Assembly: GCA_964429245.1 (NCBI GenBank)
Contig: CAYSBE010000133.1
Span: 1 to 5,339, forward strand
From: CAYSBE01 sp964429245
Lineage (GTDB): Bacteria; Bacteroidota; Bacteroidia; UKL13-3
Reading direction: 5' to 3'
DNA: 5,339 nucleotides
The notes under the pieces were generated by a model. It was given only the letters and a program-made list of their open reading frames with translations, was not told the origin of the DNA and ran no database searches. Of the stretch, positions 5,289-5,339 are shown one piece after another; the stretch's first letter is position 1; every line of letters starts with the position of its first letter. A program made the position numbers and the translations under genes.

Positions 5289-5339
5289 GATGCGCCAGAA
5301 GTTCCGCAGACCGCATCAGGCCGCTGGCCCGCGAACGTG
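5289..5339. other. GC-rich terminal segment, origin unclear
   Basis: The last 51 bases contain 35 G or C (69%), after a very AT-rich stretch and in a window that is otherwise AT-rich. Several frames are open to the edge. On minus, one frame ends at TAA 5281-5279 after 19 codons, and another at TAA 5235-5233 after 34 codons. On plus, one frame opens at ATG 5290. None can be chosen. GATGCG/CGCATC (5289-5294 and 5312-5317) forms a 6-bp inverted repeat. It may be the end of a neighbouring gene, a transferred piece, or foreign sequence at a contig end. Confidence 0.35.

Noticed and set aside
1..5339. CRISPR array, tRNA, rRNA, insertion sequence, or defence system
   Set aside because: I found no regularly spaced repeats, no cloverleaf or rRNA motifs, no transposase, and no terminal repeats with target duplications. 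Nothing in the protein set matches a known defence module.

Overview
The window looks like chromosomal DNA of a low-GC member of the Bacteroidota. The evidence is a PorT-type outer-membrane beta-barrel gene, a TonB-dependent receptor behind a cobalamin riboswitch, an AraC regulator with an HMA-like N-terminus, an exact match to the Bacteroidota -7 promoter box (TAnnTTTG), and A-rich leaders without Shine-Dalgarno sequences. Genus cannot be assigned. Every gene I can support is on the minus strand, so the window reads right to left.

Right to left, the layout is as follows. A DinB-fold protein (5198-4737) has an intact three-His metal site. It is followed by a 313-base gap with inverted repeats but no gene. 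Next is a 186-residue HMA-like/AraC regulator (4423-3863), then a 115-base gap with three dyads, one of them a perfect 8+8 palindrome. The PorT-family barrel gene (3747-3112) follows and ends in a hairpin that is continuous only in minus-strand RNA. A small cupin (3050-2706), a small lipoprotein (2654-2259) and a second cupin (about 2207-1877) come next. The second cupin is broken by one extra base in an A4 run and has no credible ATG start. A terminator-like hairpin (1855-1823) closes this group. Directly after it are a promoter candidate, a full cobalamin riboswitch (about 1800-1611) and the first 499 codons of a BtuB-like vitamin B12 receptor (1498 to past base 1).

The best understood unit is the B12 one. 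The aptamer should sense adenosylcobalamin or a related corrinoid and reduce expression of its own outer-membrane importer when the vitamin is plentiful. The cupins, lipoprotein, PorT protein, AraC regulator and DinB protein show no single shared pathway. They look like ordinary accessory genes, possibly envelope or stress related. I see no strong evidence for an entirely new system. The items most worth a second look are the damaged cupin, the palindrome at the PorT promoter, the Cys-to-Ser change in the HMA-like regulator, the compact terminator/promoter/riboswitch junction, and an abrupt GC-rich segment in the last 51 bases.
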